From an uncultured Prevotellaceae bacterium (GTDB lineage: Bacteria; Bacteroidota; Bacteroidia; Bacteroidales; Bacteroidaceae), in assembly GCA_946405805.1 (NCBI GenBank), contig CAMJIL010000012.1, forward strand, positions 1 to 55,990: a stretch of 55,990 bases of DNA. The letters are read 5' to 3'. Positions 17,283-28,300 of this stretch are shown one piece after another. Made by a program: the position numbers and the translations under genes. A model generated the notes under the pieces. The model ran no database searches, was not told the DNA's origin, and saw only the letters and a program-made list of their open reading frames with translations. The first letter of the stretch is position 1. Each line of letters opens with the position of its first letter.

Positions 17283-18167
17283 CTAATTTATTTTGAAATA
17301 GTTTAACAACTCTTTGTAGTTATCTTGAGCTGCGAGGCAGGTGTCTGTGAGGTATCCGTTGATATGTCCCCATTCGTGGAGTCCGCGATAATAGAACATC
17401 TTCAGTTCGTCGGTAATGATAAATGGTACAAAGTTGTGGTGCAGGCATTCCTTGAACATTATAAGGCGCCCTACCCTTCCGTTGCCATCTTGGAAGGGGT
17501 GGATTTTCTCAAAGCAGACATGGAAGTCGAGGATATCTTCAAAGGAGGGTCGCTTCAGGGCATTATAGGTTTTCAGCAGTTGTTGCATCTGTTGATGCAC
17601 CTCATTTGGTGGACATGTTTCCATACCACCCACTTCATTGGGCAAACGTTTATAATCACCTACGGCAAACCATTCTTTCTGGCTGTCTGAAGTACCTGCC
17701 TTTAATAATTGATGCAGATGCTTGATGAATGCTTCAGAGAGTTTGTCTGTAGCATGGTCTATGATATAGTCGATGCAACGGAAGTGGTTGAGGGTTTCCA
17801 GAATATCATCTACATTAACTGTAGCATCAGTAATATCTATAGTGTTTGTCTCGAAGATATAGCGTGTCTGATCGTGTGTAAGCCGACTACCCTCGATATG
17901 GTTGGAGTTATAGGTAAGGTCTATCTGAGTGCGATGATAGATACCTCCCTTCAAACGGCTTTCTTTTTGTTCTTTGAGAGCCGTGAGCAGAGGTGAGAGT
18001 TTCTTACTTGAAGACTTACGTCCTGGCATAACAGCATCAGTGGGAATATTCCATGTCTTTCCTGTCAGGAAGGCTCCTTCTATTTTTCCGCTGGCGCAAT
18101 AGTTGCGAGCTGTTCGTTCGGAGATGCCGAAACGTTCTGCAAACTGACTGACTGATATATACTCCAT
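17283..18167 (-). CDS. Fic-domain protein with N-terminal helix-turn-helix
   Basis: 294 residues. Residues 3-45 form a MerR/excisionase-like DNA-binding unit (VSQFAERFGISERTARNYCASGKI). The Fic core has the complete catalytic motif HPFQDGNGR at 223-231, so it should transfer AMP (or another nucleotide part) to target proteins. The inhibitory helix motif (S/T)xxxE(G/N) is present as SNHIEG at 88-93, placing it in the class with the inhibitory helix N-terminal to the Fic core. No antitoxin gene is adjacent, as expected when inhibition is built in. The upstream region has a palindrome overlapping the promoter, suggesting the protein controls its own gene. Confidence 0.92.
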   Translation of the reverse strand: MEYISVSQFAERFGISERTARNYCASGKIEGAFLTGKTWNIPTDAVMPGRKSSSKKLSPLLTALKEQKESRLKGGIYHRTQIDLTYNSNHIEGSRLTHDQTRYIFETNTIDITDATVNVDDILETLNHFRCIDYIIDHATDKLSEAFIKHLHQLLKAGTSDSQKEWFAVGDYKRLPNEVGGMETCPPNEVHQQMQQLLKTYNALKRPSFEDILDFHVCFEKIHPFQDGNGRVGRLIMFKECLHHNFVPFIITDELKMFYYRGLHEWGHINGYLTDTCLAAQDNYKELLNYFKIN

Positions 18168-18174
18168 TTTTCTC

Positions 18175-18238
18175 TATCGGCAAGGTTTCTTAATAATATT
18201 TCGGTGCAAAGGTAACACTTTTTGCCGATACCGGCAAG
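18175..18238 (-). promoter_or_regulatory. fic promoter with palindromic operator
   Basis: Minus strand: -7 box TACCTTTG at 18207-18214. The -33 region (expected at 18235-18238) reads CTTG and is overlapped by the near-palindrome TTGCCGGTATCGGCAA (18222-18237). A third half-site TTGCCGATA sits at 18175-18183, eight bases before the ATG. Three copies of TTGCCG(A/G)TA around a promoter fit an operator, and the gene product's own N-terminal DNA-binding unit is the natural candidate to bind it. Confidence 0.7.
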
Positions 18239-18285
18239 AAAAAGACGAATTTTCTTTTACTTAGCAGTCATAAAAGATTTAGAAT

Positions 18286-19434
18286 TTATTTTTCTTCTTT
18301 CTGGAGGTCATTAAGCATTTTTTCCAAGTCTGTGCGTTTTAATGTTTCATGACTATTCCAGAATTCCTGGTTGAAACGACGCTTTTTAATCTGTTTTCTC
18401 AGGTCGAATATGTAATATGACTTCTTTTGTGAATCGAGCTTGTTACGTCCTGTATTATATAATAATGACAGAAAACGATAGTCATGCTGTTTGTCTTTAT
18501 AAGCGGAATTGATTATTACAGACGTTACTTCCGGGAACTTGCGTTCTATGCTGAATGAGACATCGAAAGATATGTCAATGGGCAGTGTTTCTCCATCAAT
18601 GCTTCCCTCTATACTTCTATGTACCACAGTAAGATTTCTTATCTTTCCCAGCATCTTTACTGGCAACAGTTGTTCTGCATCTACATAGAGGGTTCCAGTG
18701 ACTATTTTATTAAAACGTGATTCCTTGTTTGGAGAGAACTGTATCTCATAAAGAGTCTGTCCATCATATTCCACTTTGCTTATGCTTGTTTCATAATGGT
18801 CATTGAAATGCAGGTCGAGCGGAACTATGGTTTCAATGTAGGAGAATCGCTTATTGTCTTTTTCCAACAGCCTAATCTGTGACAGCTTATAAAGGTCTGC
18901 ACCATAGAACACATCCCCACCCTCTGCGATGCGCCCAGTAAACAACTTAAAACTTGAAGCCCTTAATGCACAGTAGGCATCAAAAAAGGCTTCCATCATG
19001 TTACGTTGGGTACCATCGACAAAGGTGGATTGACGAAAGAAATAGATACTCTTTTCGTCATTCCATTTCTTTAATGCCTTAGCAGTTTTTCTGGTAATAT
19101 CTTTTATCAAACTATAAGCAGGCAACACAACGACTTCCGGCAGATATTGCATTGACGCCTTCAGCCACACTACCTTTGGCAATTCGCTTGCAACGACACT
19201 TACGGACTTATGCCCCAGGAAAGTAATTCGTATAACATCACTTGGGGTTGCTACCAATGCAAATTCTCCCTGACTATTACTCATTGTTGCCAGCCTACCT
19301 TGACAATAGATGTGAGCAAATGGCAAAACCTCGCCTGATTCCTTATCCTTCACAACGCCCTCCAATATCCTCTGCGCCTGTATTTGCAAGGATGTCAGTA
19401 TAACTAATATAATAAGGAATAATCTATGTTTCAT
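18286..19434 (-). CDS. Exported protein with carboxypeptidase-regulatory-like domain
   Basis: 382 residues with a signal peptide (KHRLFLIILVILTSLQIQAQ). Residues 21-90 (LEGVVKDKESGEVLPFAHIYCQGRLATMSNSQGEFAL) form the beta-sandwich typical of the CarboxypepD_reg-like domain at the N-terminus of many Bacteroidetes envelope proteins. The rest has mixed strands and helices without a named family that I recognise. It lacks the barrel of TonB receptors, so it is likely periplasmic or surface attached. Five bases separate it from the zinc-ribbon gene upstream on the same strand. Confidence 0.75.
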   Translation of the reverse strand: MKHRLFLIILVILTSLQIQAQRILEGVVKDKESGEVLPFAHIYCQGRLATMSNSQGEFALVATPSDVIRITFLGHKSVSVVASELPKVVWLKASMQYLPEVVVLPAYSLIKDITRKTAKALKKWNDEKSIYFFRQSTFVDGTQRNMMEAFFDAYCALRASSFKLFTGRIAEGGDVFYGADLYKLSQIRLLEKDNKRFSYIETIVPLDLHFNDHYETSISKVEYDGQTLYEIQFSPNKESRFNKIVTGTLYVDAEQLLPVKMLGKIRNLTVVHRSIEGSIDGETLPIDISFDVSFSIERKFPEVTSVIINSAYKDKQHDYRFLSLLYNTGRNKLDSQKKSYYIFDLRKQIKKRRFNQEFWNSHETLKRTDLEKMLNDLQKEEK

Positions 19435-19439
19435 CTATC

Positions 19440-19733
19440 TCACGTCCAGAATTCTTTTTCGTCTGTTTTTTGCATCTGGCTTTGGCACTTGGGACAGGTG
19501 TGCATATCCCATAATCTGATGTTGTCATTACCACATTTGGGACAAAGTCTGCCGACTTCGCAGCTGAAGGATGGAGCAACATCGGCTATGATGCCTCCAA
19601 CAACGATATTCTGGATACTGTTACATTCTGGGCAGTATATGGCACTTATCTTCTGACGAAAGTGTCCCCTACCCTCATATACTTCTGCAGAATAACCACA
19701 ATTATTGCAACGATATGTATGTTTCCATGCCAT
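19440..19733 (-). CDS. Small double zinc-ribbon protein
   Basis: 97 residues from the ATG at 19733 (MAWKHTYRC). Upstream in-frame codons cross the promoter and are rejected. Four CxxC knuckles are visible: CNNC (9-12), CPEC, CPKC and CPKC, enough for two zinc ribbons. It resembles hypothetical zinc-ribbon proteins rather than an enzyme; DNA, RNA or protein binding is possible. It is separated by 5 bp from the downstream exported protein gene and diverges from the DUF349 gene. Confidence 0.75.
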   Translation of the reverse strand: MAWKHTYRCNNCGYSAEVYEGRGHFRQKISAIYCPECNSIQNIVVGGIIADVAPSFSCEVGRLCPKCGNDNIRLWDMHTCPKCQSQMQKTDEKEFWT

Positions 19734-19742
19734 ATTCTGGTG

Positions 19743-19750
19743 CAAAGATA
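19743..19750 (-). promoter_or_regulatory. -7 box TATCTTTG of the zinc-ribbon gene
   Basis: Minus-strand TATCTTTG fits TAnnTTTG. No good TTTG is found at the expected -33 distance. The box is only about 10 bp from the ATG, so the message would have almost no leader. Confidence 0.5.
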
Positions 19751-19801
19751 ATAATAATATGTGACACAATAAGGAAGAAAATGAACTTTTTTGTGGAAAA
19801 A

Positions 19802-19833
19802 TTTGCATGATTGGAATCTTTTGCATACTTTTG
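19802..19833 (+). promoter_or_regulatory. Promoter of the DUF349 gene (TTTG-N20-TACTTTTG)
   Basis: TTTG at 19802-19805, 20 bp spacer, TACTTTTG at 19826-19833: full Bacteroidetes consensus. The ATG of the next gene is about 73 bp downstream. Confidence 0.75.
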
Positions 19834-19906
19834 CACAGCATTTTGCGTACTAAATTCGATTGAATACTAACAAAGAAAATAAAACAATTCCGAAATAAAC
19901 AACAAC

Positions 19907-21571
19907 ATGGAAGACTCTCAAGAAAAGCATCTTTATGCAACCAAAGAGGAAGTGCTGGAACGCGTTAAGACACTTGCTCACGGAGAAGAAGAAATTACAA
20001 AAGCAGAGCTGGATCATCTGAAGACAGCATTCTATTTCCTGCTGAACCAAGAGCGTGAAGCCTCAATGAAGGCCTTTCTCGATGGTGGTGGTGATGCCTC
20101 AGAATATGTGGTAGAACAAGACCCTGTTGAGGAAGAGTACAAGGCTGAGATGGCGCTGATAAAGGATAAGCGTCAGGAACTCTTCAAGCAACGTGAAGAG
20201 GAAAGACAGGCTAATCTGAAACGCAAGCAGGAAATAATAGAACGCATCAAGGCCCTCACAGAAGCAGAGGATATTCATGAGGCGTATAAAGAGGTGAAGA
20301 GTCTTCAGGATGAGTGGCACGAGATAAAGTCTGTACCACCAGAGAATGCTGCCGAGCTATGGAACAGCTACAAGCTGTGTCTGGAGCAATTCTATGACCT
20401 GCTGAAGTTGAATTTCGAAGCTCGTGAATATGACTTCAAGAAGAATCTTGAGGCAAAGACGGCACTCTGCGAAGCAGCAGAAAAACTGGGCAATGAGGAG
20501 GATGTAATCAGTGCCTTCCACAGCCTTCAGGAACTGCATAACCAATTCCGCGAAATAGGACCTGTAGCAAAAGAGTTGCGTGAAGAGATATGGCAACGTT
20601 TCAAGGCTGCCAGCAGCATCGTCAACAAACGTCATGCAGAGCATTTCGACAATATTCGCAAACAGGAGGAAGAAAACCTTGAGAAGAAGGCCGAATTGTG
20701 CGACAAAGTCGAGATGATAAATATAGAAGAACTGAAGAATAGCAACGACTGGGAATCAAAGAGTAAGGAAATCATTGATATTCAGGCAGAATGGAAGAAG
20801 ATTGGCTTCGCTCCAAAGTCTATGAATGTAAAGATTTTTGAACGCTTCCGTGCTGCTTGTGACAGATTCTTCTCTGCTAAGAATGAGTTCTTTACACAAC
20901 TCAAGGAAAGTTTCCAGGAAAACATTACCAAGAAAGAAGAATTGGTAAAGGCTGCACAGGCTCTGCAAGACTCTACAGAATGGAAGGCGACAGCCGACAA
21001 GATGATGGAGTTGCAGAAACAATGGAAGACTGTCGGTATGGTGCCAAGAAAAATTGGTGACCAGCTGTGGAATGACTTCCTTGCCGCTTGCAACAAGTTC
21101 TTTGAGGCTCGTAATGCTGCAACTGCTGGTGCTCGTTCTGAGCAGCAGGAAAACCTGCAGAAAAAGCAGGAAGTAGTAGCAAAGATTAAGGCTTTGGCAG
21201 AAAATGACGAAGAATGCACTCAGGAGGCTATCAAGGCCCTGCAGGACGAATATGCTGCCATCGGTCATGTGCCATTCAAAGAGAAAGATAAGCTGTATGA
21301 TGCTTATCGTGAGGCTCTGGACGAGGCATACGGAAAGATGCGAAAGATGCGCAGAAATGCTGCAAGAGCCAATCATTCTTCTCAAGGCGGTGGGCATCCA
21401 ATGTCTGCTCAGAAGAGATATAACGAGAAGAAGGAAGAGCTTGCTACAATGGAGAATAACCTCCTATTCCTGACTGCTTCAAGCAAGAAGGGCAACAGCC
21501 TTATCGATACCATGAAGCAGAAGATTGAGCGACTCAAAGAAGAACTTGAAGAGCTGAAAGAAGAACTGTAA
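19907..21571 (+). CDS. DUF349 repeat coiled-coil protein
   Basis: 554 residues, strongly charged and helical. It contains about five DUF349 units, seen as repeats of a W-x-x-I/V-G-x-V/A-P pattern (EWHEIKSVPPENAAELWNSY, EWKKIGFAPKSMNVKIFERF, QWKTVGMVPRKIGDQLWNDF, EYAAIGHVPFKEKDKLYDAY). The C-terminal 60 residues form a long coiled coil. No signal peptide or membrane segment, so it is cytoplasmic. Function of the family is unknown. It is followed by a heptanucleotide array that starts at its stop codon and by a terminator. Confidence 0.85.
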   Translation: MEDSQEKHLYATKEEVLERVKTLAHGEEEITKAELDHLKTAFYFLLNQEREASMKAFLDGGGDASEYVVEQDPVEEEYKAEMALIKDKRQELFKQREEERQANLKRKQEIIERIKALTEAEDIHEAYKEVKSLQDEWHEIKSVPPENAAELWNSYKLCLEQFYDLLKLNFEAREYDFKKNLEAKTALCEAAEKLGNEEDVISAFHSLQELHNQFREIGPVAKELREEIWQRFKAASSIVNKRHAEHFDNIRKQEEENLEKKAELCDKVEMINIEELKNSNDWESKSKEIIDIQAEWKKIGFAPKSMNVKIFERFRAACDRFFSAKNEFFTQLKESFQENITKKEELVKAAQALQDSTEWKATADKMMELQKQWKTVGMVPRKIGDQLWNDFLAACNKFFEARNAATAGARSEQQENLQKKQEVVAKIKALAENDEECTQEAIKALQDEYAAIGHVPFKEKDKLYDAYREALDEAYGKMRKMRRNAARANHSSQGGGHPMSAQKRYNEKKEELATMENNLLFLTASSKKGNSLIDTMKQKIERLKEELEELKEEL

Positions 21572-21602
21572 CGGTTAACGGTTATCGGTTAACGGTTAAA
21601 GA
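21569..21602 (+). repeat. Heptanucleotide array starting at the DUF349 stop codon
   Basis: TAACGGT, TAACGGT, TATCGGT, TAACGGT, TAAAGAA. The stop codon is the first three bases of the first unit. One unit (TATCGGT) has lost the stop trinucleotide. Confidence 0.9.
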
Positions 21603-21617
21603 AAAACGTTAAAATTT

Positions 21618-21654
21618 CGCACGTGCACAATATATTTTGTGTGCGTGCGTTTTT
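21618..21654 (+). terminator. Intrinsic terminator after the DUF349 gene
   Basis: CGCACGTGCACAA pairs with TTGTGTGCGTGCG (13 pairs, two of them G-U), six-base loop, then TTTTT. It separates the DUF349 transcript from ruvA. A second small hairpin (GTGCG/CGCAC, 21661-21678) sits just before the ruvA start. Confidence 0.75.
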
Positions 21655-21686
21655 CTATTAGTGCGCATAATACCGCACACATGCAT

Positions 21687-22319
21687 ATGATAGAATACAT
21701 TAAAGGCGAACTGACTGAGATAAACCCTACAGAAGTTGTTGTAGAGGTGAATGGCATAGGATATCTTTTAAACATATCCCTCAATACTTTTACTGCCATA
21801 CAGGGCAAGAAAGAAGTAAAGCTGTATGTTGACGAGTCTCTCGTAACAGGAGGTCGTGACGACAGCTATACCCTCTATGGTTTTTACAATAAGCAGGAGC
21901 GTGAGATATATCGCATGCTGATAACGGTAAGCGGTGTCGGCAGCAATACTGCCCGCATGATACTCAGTGCCACAAGTGCTACAGAATTGGTCAATATCAT
22001 CGCTTCAGGCAATGAGAAAGCTCTGAAGGGTGTAAAGGGAATCGGGCTGAAGACAGCACAACGCATCATAGTTGACCTGCGAGACAAGATGACACAGAGT
22101 GGACTTATTGCTGAGACATTTGATGCTGGCAACATGGGCGAAGCAGGAAAGTTGGATACCAACATCAACAGCCAGACAAGAGAGGAAGCTGTTGGAGCCC
22201 TCACTATGCTTGGTTTTGCACAGACACCAAGCAGCAAGGTTGTTACAGAAATTCTGCGTGGCAATCCTGATATGCCTGTAGAACAGGTTATCAAACAAGC
22301 TTTGAAACTCATTAAGTGA
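21687..22319 (+). CDS. ruvA: Holliday junction branch migration protein RuvA
   Basis: 210 residues from the ATG at 21687 ([15 protein letters not shown]), the normal RuvA start; an ATG 48 bp earlier lies within the terminator region. Domain I is the OB fold (residues 1-65), domain II has the two helix-hairpin-helix units ([13 protein letters not shown] and [13 protein letters not shown]), and domain III ([13 protein letters not shown]) contacts RuvB. RuvA holds the Holliday junction for RuvB-driven migration. Its stop overlaps the GTG start of sprA; ruvA-sprA linkage is common in Bacteroidetes. Confidence 0.95.
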   Translation: MIEYIKGELTEINPTEVVVEVNGIGYLLNISLNTFTAIQGKKEVKLYVDESLVTGGRDDSYTLYGFYNKQEREIYRMLITVSGVGSNTARMILSATSATELVNIIASGNEKALKGVKGIGLKTAQRIIVDLRDKMTQSGLIAETFDAGNMGEAGKLDTNINSQTREEAVGALTMLGFAQTPSSKVVTEILRGNPDMPVEQVIKQALKLIK

Positions 22320-25300
22320 AGAAACTGACTCTCATACTAATGCTTATGCTGGTCATCGCAGGTTCTGCTATGACCTATTCTCGCATAATGCCTGACGACG
22401 AGCCAGAGAATGATGACAAAAAGAAGACTGAGGAGGTAACACCTCGATGGAAGGTACAGAAGACAACGCCTGTAACCTATGACGACATGCAGACAAAATC
22501 TGCTGACTTGCAGGATCCTGAAAACCTGAAACAGGAGATAGTATATAACGACACTTTAGAGCGTTATGTCATTGGTAAAAAGATAGGAAACACATGGGTG
22601 GCTACCCCCATCATGATGGACCAGCAGGAATTCACAAAATGGACAGAAAAACATCTCTTCTCTGACTACTTCCGCCAGAAGAATGCTGAGATTTTCGAGA
22701 AGAAGGGTAAAGAGAAATTTGACTTTACTGATATGCACTTCGACCTTGGTCCTGCAGAAAAGATTTTCGGCCCTGGAGGCATCAGGATAAAGACGCAGGG
22801 AACTGCAGAAATAAAACTGGGTGCAACATTGAAGAATATTGATAACCCTTCACTCCCTATCCGTAATCGAAAGACAACAACAATAGACTTTGACGAGAAG
22901 ATTAACGTCAATGTCACTGGTAGCATCGGTGACAAGATGAGGATGAATCTGAACTACAACACAGACGCTACCTTCGATTATGATGCCCAAAACCTGAAAC
23001 TGAAATATGAGGGCAAGGAAGACGAAATCATAAAGCTCGTTGAGGCAGGTAATGTTTCCTTCCCAAGCAACTCTTCACTCATTCAGGGAGCACAGTCGCT
23101 CTTTGGTATCAGAACAGATATGCAGTTCGGAAAATTGAAACTGCAAACTGTTGTATCACAGAAGAAATCAACCTCATCAAGTGTCAGCACAAAAGGTGGT
23201 ACACAAACTACCCCATTCGAATTAAATGTTGCCAACTACGAAGAAAACCGTCACTTCTTCATGGGTATGTATTTCCGTGAGAACTATGACCGCTGGATGG
23301 CAACACTCCCTAACGTAATAACTGGTATCACTATCAATCGTGTAGAGGTTTGGGTAACAAACAAAACCGGATCATCTTCAAACACTCGTGACATCATTGC
23401 TTTTGCTGATTTAGGTGAGAGTGCCAGCGCTACCAATCCTAATAGAGGAAGAGTTGTCGGCACCAGCACTAATCCCCAGAATGCTGCCAGCGGACTCTAC
23501 ACCCAACTGAACAGTCAGTATGTAGAAGCTCGTAATGTCAGTATGACAAGTGAGGTGTTAGCAAATAGCGGACTCAACTATGAGAAGATAGAGAAGGCTC
23601 GCCTGCTGTCATCATCAGAATATACTGTCAACAAAGCTATGGGTTACATTTCTTTGAAGACCCAGTTGCAAACAGATCAAGTGTTGGCAATAGCATATGA
23701 ATACACCTATAATGGTATGACATATCAGGTGGGTGAATTCTCTTCTGATAATACAGATGTCTCTAGTGCTATTTTTGTTAAGTCGCTGAAGAATTCCAAC
23801 AATACTCCTTCACAGCCCAACTGGTCATTGATGATGCGTAACGTTTACTATCTTGCATCATCTGTTCAGAAGGAGAAATTCAAACTCGACATCAAGTACC
23901 AGAGTGACTCTATCGGAGTATATGTCAACTATATTCCAGAGCCAGCAGTAAAGTCAACACCATTGATAAAGCTGTTGGGTGCTGACCGACTCGATGCAAA
24001 CAACAGAGTAAAGAGCAATGGTATCTTCGACTTCGTAGAAGGATATACAGTTTCCAATGGTCGAGTTTTCCTGCCTAAGACAGAGCCATTCGGTACAGCT
24101 CTGGCAAGCGAATTGATGGCAAAGGGTGCCTTCAAAGACAAATACATCTATCAGGAACTTTACGATACCACAAAGACTGCTGCAAAGGCGATGGCAGAAA
24201 AGAACAGGTACAAACTCGTAGGACAATATAAAGGTTCTTCTGCCAATGTCATCTCTCTGGGTGCATATAATGTGCCACAGGGAAGTGTTGTCGTAACAGC
24301 AGGTGGCGTAACACTTACTGAGGGTTCTGACTATTCTGTTGACTATAGCGCTGGTGAGGTAACCATTCTCAACCAGAGCATCATCGATGCTGGTACATCT
24401 GTGAATGTTTCTTTGGAAAGTGATACCGATTATGGCATGCAGAGAAAGTCGATGTTTGGTATCAACTGGGAATATGATTTCTCAAAGGACTTACAGTTGA
24501 GCGGTACTTTTCAACATCTCTCAGAGCAGAGCCTCACTACCAAGGTCACAACTGGTAGTGAGCCAATGAGCAATACTTTGGTGGGCTTTAACATTAACTG
24601 GAAGAAGGAGAGCCAATGGCTCACCAATATGCTTGACAAGATTCCTCTCCTGCATGTGAAACAGCCTTCTCAGATACAGTTTAATGCAGAATTCGCAAAG
24701 CTGTTCTCAAAGATTAGCAGCGGTACACAGGATAATGCCTCTTATATCGATGACTTCGAGAGCAGCACCAACAACATCGATATTGCTACTCCTGCAGCAT
24801 GGACACTGAGTAGTGTGCCAACAAGGAGCAAAGACTTAGCATGGAATGGTTTAAGTCTCAACAAGGGAACTTTGGAATCTGGTAAGCATAGAGCACGTCT
24901 TGCTTGGTATTATGTTGACCCACTTTTCACTCGCCGCTCCTCTACCCTAACCCCTGCACACATCAAAAATGACCTTGAGCAGTTGTCTAACCACTATGTT
25001 CGTGAGGTATATGTCAGCGAGTTGTATCCTAATCGCAGCCAGAGCACATATAGTGGTGCAACAACAACCTTGAATATTCTCAACCTTGCATACTATCCAA
25101 AGGAGCGTGGTCCTTACAACTTCAATACCAACCTCGACGAAAATGGTAGATTTAAGGATGAGGACAAGAACTACACTTGGGGTGGTATGATGAGAAAGCT
25201 CGACCAGAACAACTTCGAGGAATCCAACATCGAATATATAGAATTCTGGATGATGGACCCATTCATCTATCACAGCAAGGATGGTACGAGTGCCCAGCAT

Positions 25301-28300
25301 ACTGGTCGCCTGCACTTCAACCTTGGTGACCTCAGTGAGGATATCCTTCTCGATGGTAAGAAATTCTACGAAAGCGGACTCCCTGTCACCACTTCTTCTT
25401 CAACAAGAATCGATACTACCGCATGGGGTAAGATTCCTGTTGAGAATACTGTTACATACGCCTTTGCTACCACATCCGGTTCTCGTGCACTACAAGACTT
25501 AGGTTTCAATGGTCTTAATGATACCGAAGAGGCTGCTTGGCCAGGATATACAGACTTCCTCAATCGTGTTTCAACAATGAATGAGGATGCTCGCACAGCT
25601 ATACAGAAAGACCCTGCTGGTGATGACTACCATTATTTCCGTGGTTCCGATTGGGATGATATGAAAGCATCCATCCTTGATCGTTATAAGTTTATCAATA
25701 ACCCACAAGGTAACTCACCTGATTCAGAAAACAGAACAGAGTCATACGACACATCATACAAGACAACACCAGATGTAGAAGATATCAACCAGGACTATAC
25801 CCTTAATGAGTCAGAGAACTACTATGACTATGTTATGGAAATAGACCCATCCAAGATGTCTGTTGAAGCTGGTAATTATATTGTTGATACCAGAGATGCT
25901 TCTGTAGGACTGAGAAATGGTAATCGTGAGACAGTAAGATGGTATCAGGTGCGTATTCCTATCAATAGTGGTACTCGCATCGGCAGCATCAGCGACTTCT
26001 CTTCTGTACGCTTTATGCGTGTCTATATGGAAGGTTTTGAAGAAGAGACCATCCTTCGTCTTGCCGACTTCTCATTGGTTCGTGGTGACTGGCGTATCTA
26101 TGACCAGCAACTCAGTGGTGCTGCGACAAAGGGTTCTGAGAAATTCTCTGCATCAGTAGTAGGTATCGAGGCAAATAATGAAAAGAAACCTGTTAACTAC
26201 GTTTTGCCTCCAGGCATTTCTCGCGTAGTTGACCCATCACAACCACAGCTGACAGAGAACAATGAGCAGGCTATGAGATTTGATGTTTCACAGCTGGGAC
26301 ACAATGGTGCTGTAGCAGTATATAAGAATACCAACTACGATATGCGCTATTACAAGAAACTGCAGATGTTCGCTCATGCTAATGCTCTTGAGGTAAACAC
26401 AACAAATCTGCAGAACAACCAACTGGCGCTATTCGTACGTCTTGGTTCAGACTATAACAACAACTATTATGAATATGAGATTCCTCTGAAGTTGACACCT
26501 CCAGGAAAATACAATGGATATGTTGGAGCCGACTGTGCTGCTGTATGGCCAAAGGAAAATATGCTTGATATCGACTTCAAGAAACTCACCCAGTTGAAGA
26601 AAGCTCGTAACCTGTTGAAGGCACAGGGTAAGATAACCCTCAACCAGTTATATTCTGAATACGACTCTGACAATCAGGCAAACAAAATTAGTGTCAAGGG
26701 TAATCCTTCTCTCGGTAATGTCTCAACGATGATGATTGGTGTCCGCAACCTTTCTTCAGAAACAAAGGATGGTGAGATATGGGTTAACGAATTACGTCTC
26801 CTCGAACCAGAAAGTGAAGGAGGATGGGCTGCTGCTGCAAACCTCAATGTACAACTCTCCGATTTGGGTAGTGTGCAGGCTTCCGGAAAATATGTCAGCG
26901 ATGGCTTTGGTGGTTTGGAGCAGAAAGTGACAGAGCGCACACAGGATAAGTATAGTACTTATTCTGTCACCACAAGTTTGGAATTGGGTAAGTTCTTCCC
27001 TGAAAAGGCAAAGGTAACAATACCTTTCTACTATAGTTATACCAAGGAACGCTCTGCTCCAAAATTCAATCCTCTCGATACTGATATGTTACTTGAGGAT
27101 GCCCTTGAGAGTGCTGCTGACAAACATGAGAAAGACTCTATCGAAAGTATTGCTGTAGCAAGGACTGTCAGCAAGAACCTCTCCCTCTCCGGAGTACGTT
27201 TCGGCATTTCCACAAAGAGACATCCTATGCCTTACGACCCAGCAAACTTCTCATTCTCATACAGCCATTCAAGCAAGCATTCTGACGGACAGACTTTGGT
27301 ATATGATAATGAAGACAACTGGCGTGGTGCTATCAATTATTCATGGGTTCCTGTATATAAACCATTAGAGCCATTCAAGAAGTGGAAGACAAAGTCTAAA
27401 TATGCAGAAATCCTGAAGAAGTGGGCCTTCAACTATTTGCCTCAGAATATCTCTGCAAATACAGAGATGACGAGAAGCTATACAGAGACTTTGGAACGTG
27501 ACCTCGAGAATCTTGAGAATGTAAATGATTCTCTTGTCACCTATTCTTCACAATTCCTATGGAACAGAGACCTCTCAATACGTTGGGACCTCACCAAGAA
27601 TCTCCATCTCTCTTTCCAGAGTGCTACACGAGCAGAGATCGAAGAGCCAAAGAATATTCGTCAGATAAATAAAGACCTTGCTCCTGATGATTATGCTGTA
27701 TGGAAAGACTCTGTATGGCAGAGTATCAAGCACATGGGATCACCTCTCGACTACAACCAGAATTTCAATGCTTCATACAAGCTTCCACTCAATATGATGC
27801 CTATCTTCGATTGGCTCAATGCTGATGGAACATATTCTGCTACATACCACTGGGCACGTGGTTCTGCTGATGAGTATGGCGAGATAAAATATGGTCACAC
27901 TATAACCAGCAATCGTACCATCAACATCAACTCTTCTATGGCTATGGAGAAACTCTATAACCATATACCTTTCCTAAAGAAGGTAAATGATAAGTTTAAC
28001 AAGAGCGGGAACAATTCAAATACTTCGAAGAAGACAAAGACTACTAAGAAGAAATCGAAAACAGAATTGGCAGCAGAAGGTGAGGAATTGTCTCCAGAAG
28101 ATGCCAAGAAGAAAATTGCAGGACCAACTGATGAGGAGAAGAAGGAAAAACTGCTGGCACAACAGAAGAAGAATACCTTCTCTAAACTTATTACCATACC
28201 TGCTGATACAACTATAACTCTTACTCATGGTAAGAAGACCAAACGTATCATTGTTTCTGCAAAAGACGAAGATGGTAAGACAATACCTATTAAGTTCAAG

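Noticed and set aside
17283..18167. Classical Fic-antitoxin pair
   Set aside because: No small antitoxin gene lies next to it; the inhibitory motif is in the same protein.
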